Below are positions 62,112 to 64,000 of a DNA stretch of 64,000 nucleotides, piece after piece. A program made the position numbers and the translations under genes. The stretch lies in the NCBI GenBank assembly GCA_011800805.1, contig MPNW01000048.1, forward strand, positions 47,048-111,047. The letters run 5' to 3'. The DNA is from Hirudo medicinalis (Eukaryota; Annelida; Clitellata; Hirudinida; Hirudinidae). The notes beneath the pieces were generated by a model that saw only the letters and a list, made by a program, of their open reading frames with translations, did no database searches and was not told where the DNA came from. How positions within the stretch are numbered: position 1 is the first letter of the stretch; each line of letters starts with the position of its first letter.

Positions 62112-64000
62112 ATGGCACTAGGATCGCTCTTTCAATATTTTCTTTTATTTATGAGTTCATCAGTGTTTTATTTAGCTTTTCTGTTTGTTAAATTATTTTG
62201 GCATTTGCACAAAGTAAGGAAGGCTGTAGATCAGTTTCCGATGGATTCCAAACATTGGTTCTGGGGGCATCTTGATAGGGTATCAGTATTACGTTCTTTT
62301 GAATTACACATGGATCACATCTCGTTTTATTTGCCACTTGATGATGCCAGCTTTCAGATCCTGGCGAAGGTGGACTGTCCTATTACAGGCACATGGTTGA
62401 ACATTATCCTAAAGCCTGCGGTCTCTACATGGGAAACTTTATTAGACCGTATATTGTTGTGCATCATCCTGAAACCGTGAGAGCAGTTCTAACAACGATA
62501 GGTAATGATTAATTTTCCTTAATAAAAGATGATTACAATTTAATAGAATAATTATATCTTAAACAGTTCTAATAGACCAGAAACGGTTGGATTTTTATTT
62601 GTTAAATAGGCAAGAAACCAATGCTGTTCGGCATTTACAAGTACGGCAAAGAATGGCTGGGGGAAGGACTGATTATGAGCCATGGACAAAAGTGGTTCAG
62701 AAACAGGAGACTCTTGACTACGCCATTTTATTTTGAAAACCTCAAATATTACAACGGAGTAAATAATGAAGCAACCGAATTATATTTGGTATATATTTAC
62801 TTTCATGACAAGAACATTTGTGACTTGTCATTTGAATAAATATAAGCAAAATTATGATGTACTTGCACATTAATCGATAACTTTTTCCGTGGTTCACAAC
62901 TTATATAAATTGAAATAAAACAAATCATCGTGCACAGAATAACCTCGCAGCTTATGCCAAAAACGGAGAAACCTTCGAAATTTACAGACTGTCGTCGATG
63001 CTTACTCTGGACATAATATTGAGATGCATGCTTTCTTATGAGAGTGGGGTGCAACTGCAAGGGTATCTTATTAATGTATTATTATTTATATTACTAAAAA
63101 TTATCACTATTATTTTACTGCACTTATGTACTTTACTGCTGCATATGTTTAACACATCCTTATAAATAATTTCAGAGAAGATAATTTCTATCTGAAGGCC
63201 GTAGAGGAAATAACCAGACTCTGGGTGAAGCGTTATTAGTGAGACGTCCACAGAACGTTCATTAATAATCATCAATTTACGAATTCTCACTGGAAAATTA
63301 TCGTAAAGTTGCAATTACAAATTCTCAAGTAATCACATTAACTTTTTTTTCCTAGTGAACCTTGGAGACATTATGATTTTATCCATCGTCTTACCAGCGA
63401 TGGAAGAGCGTTTAAGAGGAACCTTGAAGTGGTTAATGGTTTGTCTGCTAAGATAATAAAGGAGAGGAAACTAGTTATTGAGGTCTTCATTTTCTAAATT
63501 AAAATAAAATTTTATTCGATCACTTTTATTATTAATTATGCAACGTTTAATATATAACTGCTAATTCTATAACTAGAAAAATTATTTGATTTAATTTTTA
63601 TTCTCACTTTAATATTTTTAAATTCTAGGAAAATCCATCAGAAGAGACGCTAAAACCTGACTTTTTGGACATTCTTTTGAAGTCGAAAGACGAGGATGGC
63701 AACGGTTTATCCGATCATGAGATTAAAGATGAAGTCAATACTTTCATATTTGGAGGTACTCATTTCTGGTAAAATTTCTCGAAATGCATCCCATGAATAG
63801 CGATTTATTGATTCAGTGGCGTAGGCTAAGGAGAGGGCGCCATACCTATGGGGAGACCAAAATTGGATAACAATTTAATAATGTTAAACAATTTTGATTC
63901 ATGACCAGTTTTAATTTTTAAACAAAATATAAGCTAGGATGTTTATCAGCATTCATAATTGTTTATGGCTTCAGCTAGCCACTTCGAGATCTTTCATATT
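62112..64000 (+). CDS. CYP4: Cytochrome P450 family 4-like, 5' seven exons, cut by the window end
   Basis: An ER monooxygenase of the CYP4 type. Exons (+): 62112-62279, 62351-62501, 62610-62788, 62938-63062, 63176-63238, 63356-63482, 63629-63755; all phases close, and the intron after 63755 (phase 1) leads past the window. The start is the ATG of MALGSLFQYFLLFM, which opens a membrane anchor through FVKLFWHL. Then come HWFWGHLDR, LSDPGEGGLSYYRHMVEHYP, the C-helix block WLGEGLIMSHGQKWFRNRRL, LRCMLSYESG and PDFLDILLKSKDEDGNGLSD, ending TFIFGG at the entry to the I-helix. The I-helix, ExxR and heme loop are outside the window, so activity cannot be judged. Exon borders fall at the same places as in the neighbouring minus-strand CYP4, indicating a duplicated pair. 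Confidence 0.92.

Overview
This is a window of intron-rich, AT-rich nuclear DNA from an animal. Evidence for a metazoan: several multi-exon genes with GT-AG introns, a CELF-type RNA-binding protein, a PCM1-type centriolar satellite protein, XRCC4, microsomal CYP4 genes, and remains of pogo, hAT and L2/CR1-like transposons. A universal stress protein gene, a family I know from many invertebrates but not from vertebrates, points to an invertebrate. I cannot name the phylum.

Layout. 1-2.5 kb: transposon remains (pogo-like fragments, a fold-back element, a repeat rich in a TTTTCGGGG motif). 2.5-7.05 kb (-): a divergent acyl-CoA oxidase gene that runs off the left edge. 8.15-9.32 kb (-): a complete four-exon universal stress protein gene. 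10.6-23.2 kb (-): a ten-exon gene for a PCM1-like protein of about 3,056 residues with a very long acidic tract. 23.2-32.2 kb: a gene-poor mosaic of broken retroelements and short DNA elements, with an 803-base assembly gap. 32.2-35.0 kb (-): a seven-exon ribokinase gene. 35.8-43.1 kb (-): a 13-exon CELF gene whose introns carry two hAT-like insertions and a hairpin element. 43.5-47.1 kb (+): a 12-exon XRCC4 gene divergent from CELF. 47.1-53.5 kb: a tRNA-derived repeat, several non-LTR retrotransposon copies and a short MITE. 53.5-58.3 kb (-) and 62.1 kb to the right edge (+): two CYP4 genes head to head with matching exon layouts.

Exons were built by hand from reading frame, splice motifs and intron phase. 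For USP, PCM1-like, RBKS, CELF, XRCC4 and both CYP4 genes every intron phase closes. For the oxidase, two of the eight introns do not close, so that model is provisional. Two introns (one in CELF, one in the PCM1-like gene) use a GC donor. The genes do not form one pathway: they are ordinary housekeeping and metabolic genes (peroxisomal or lipid oxidation, ribose phosphorylation, RNA processing, end joining, centrosome) separated by repeat-filled stretches. I found no CRISPR array, operon or bacterial-type system, and nothing I would call a wholly new system. The most unusual items are the altered active site of the oxidase, the giant acidic PCM1-like protein, the GC-AG introns and the altered I-helix of one CYP4.
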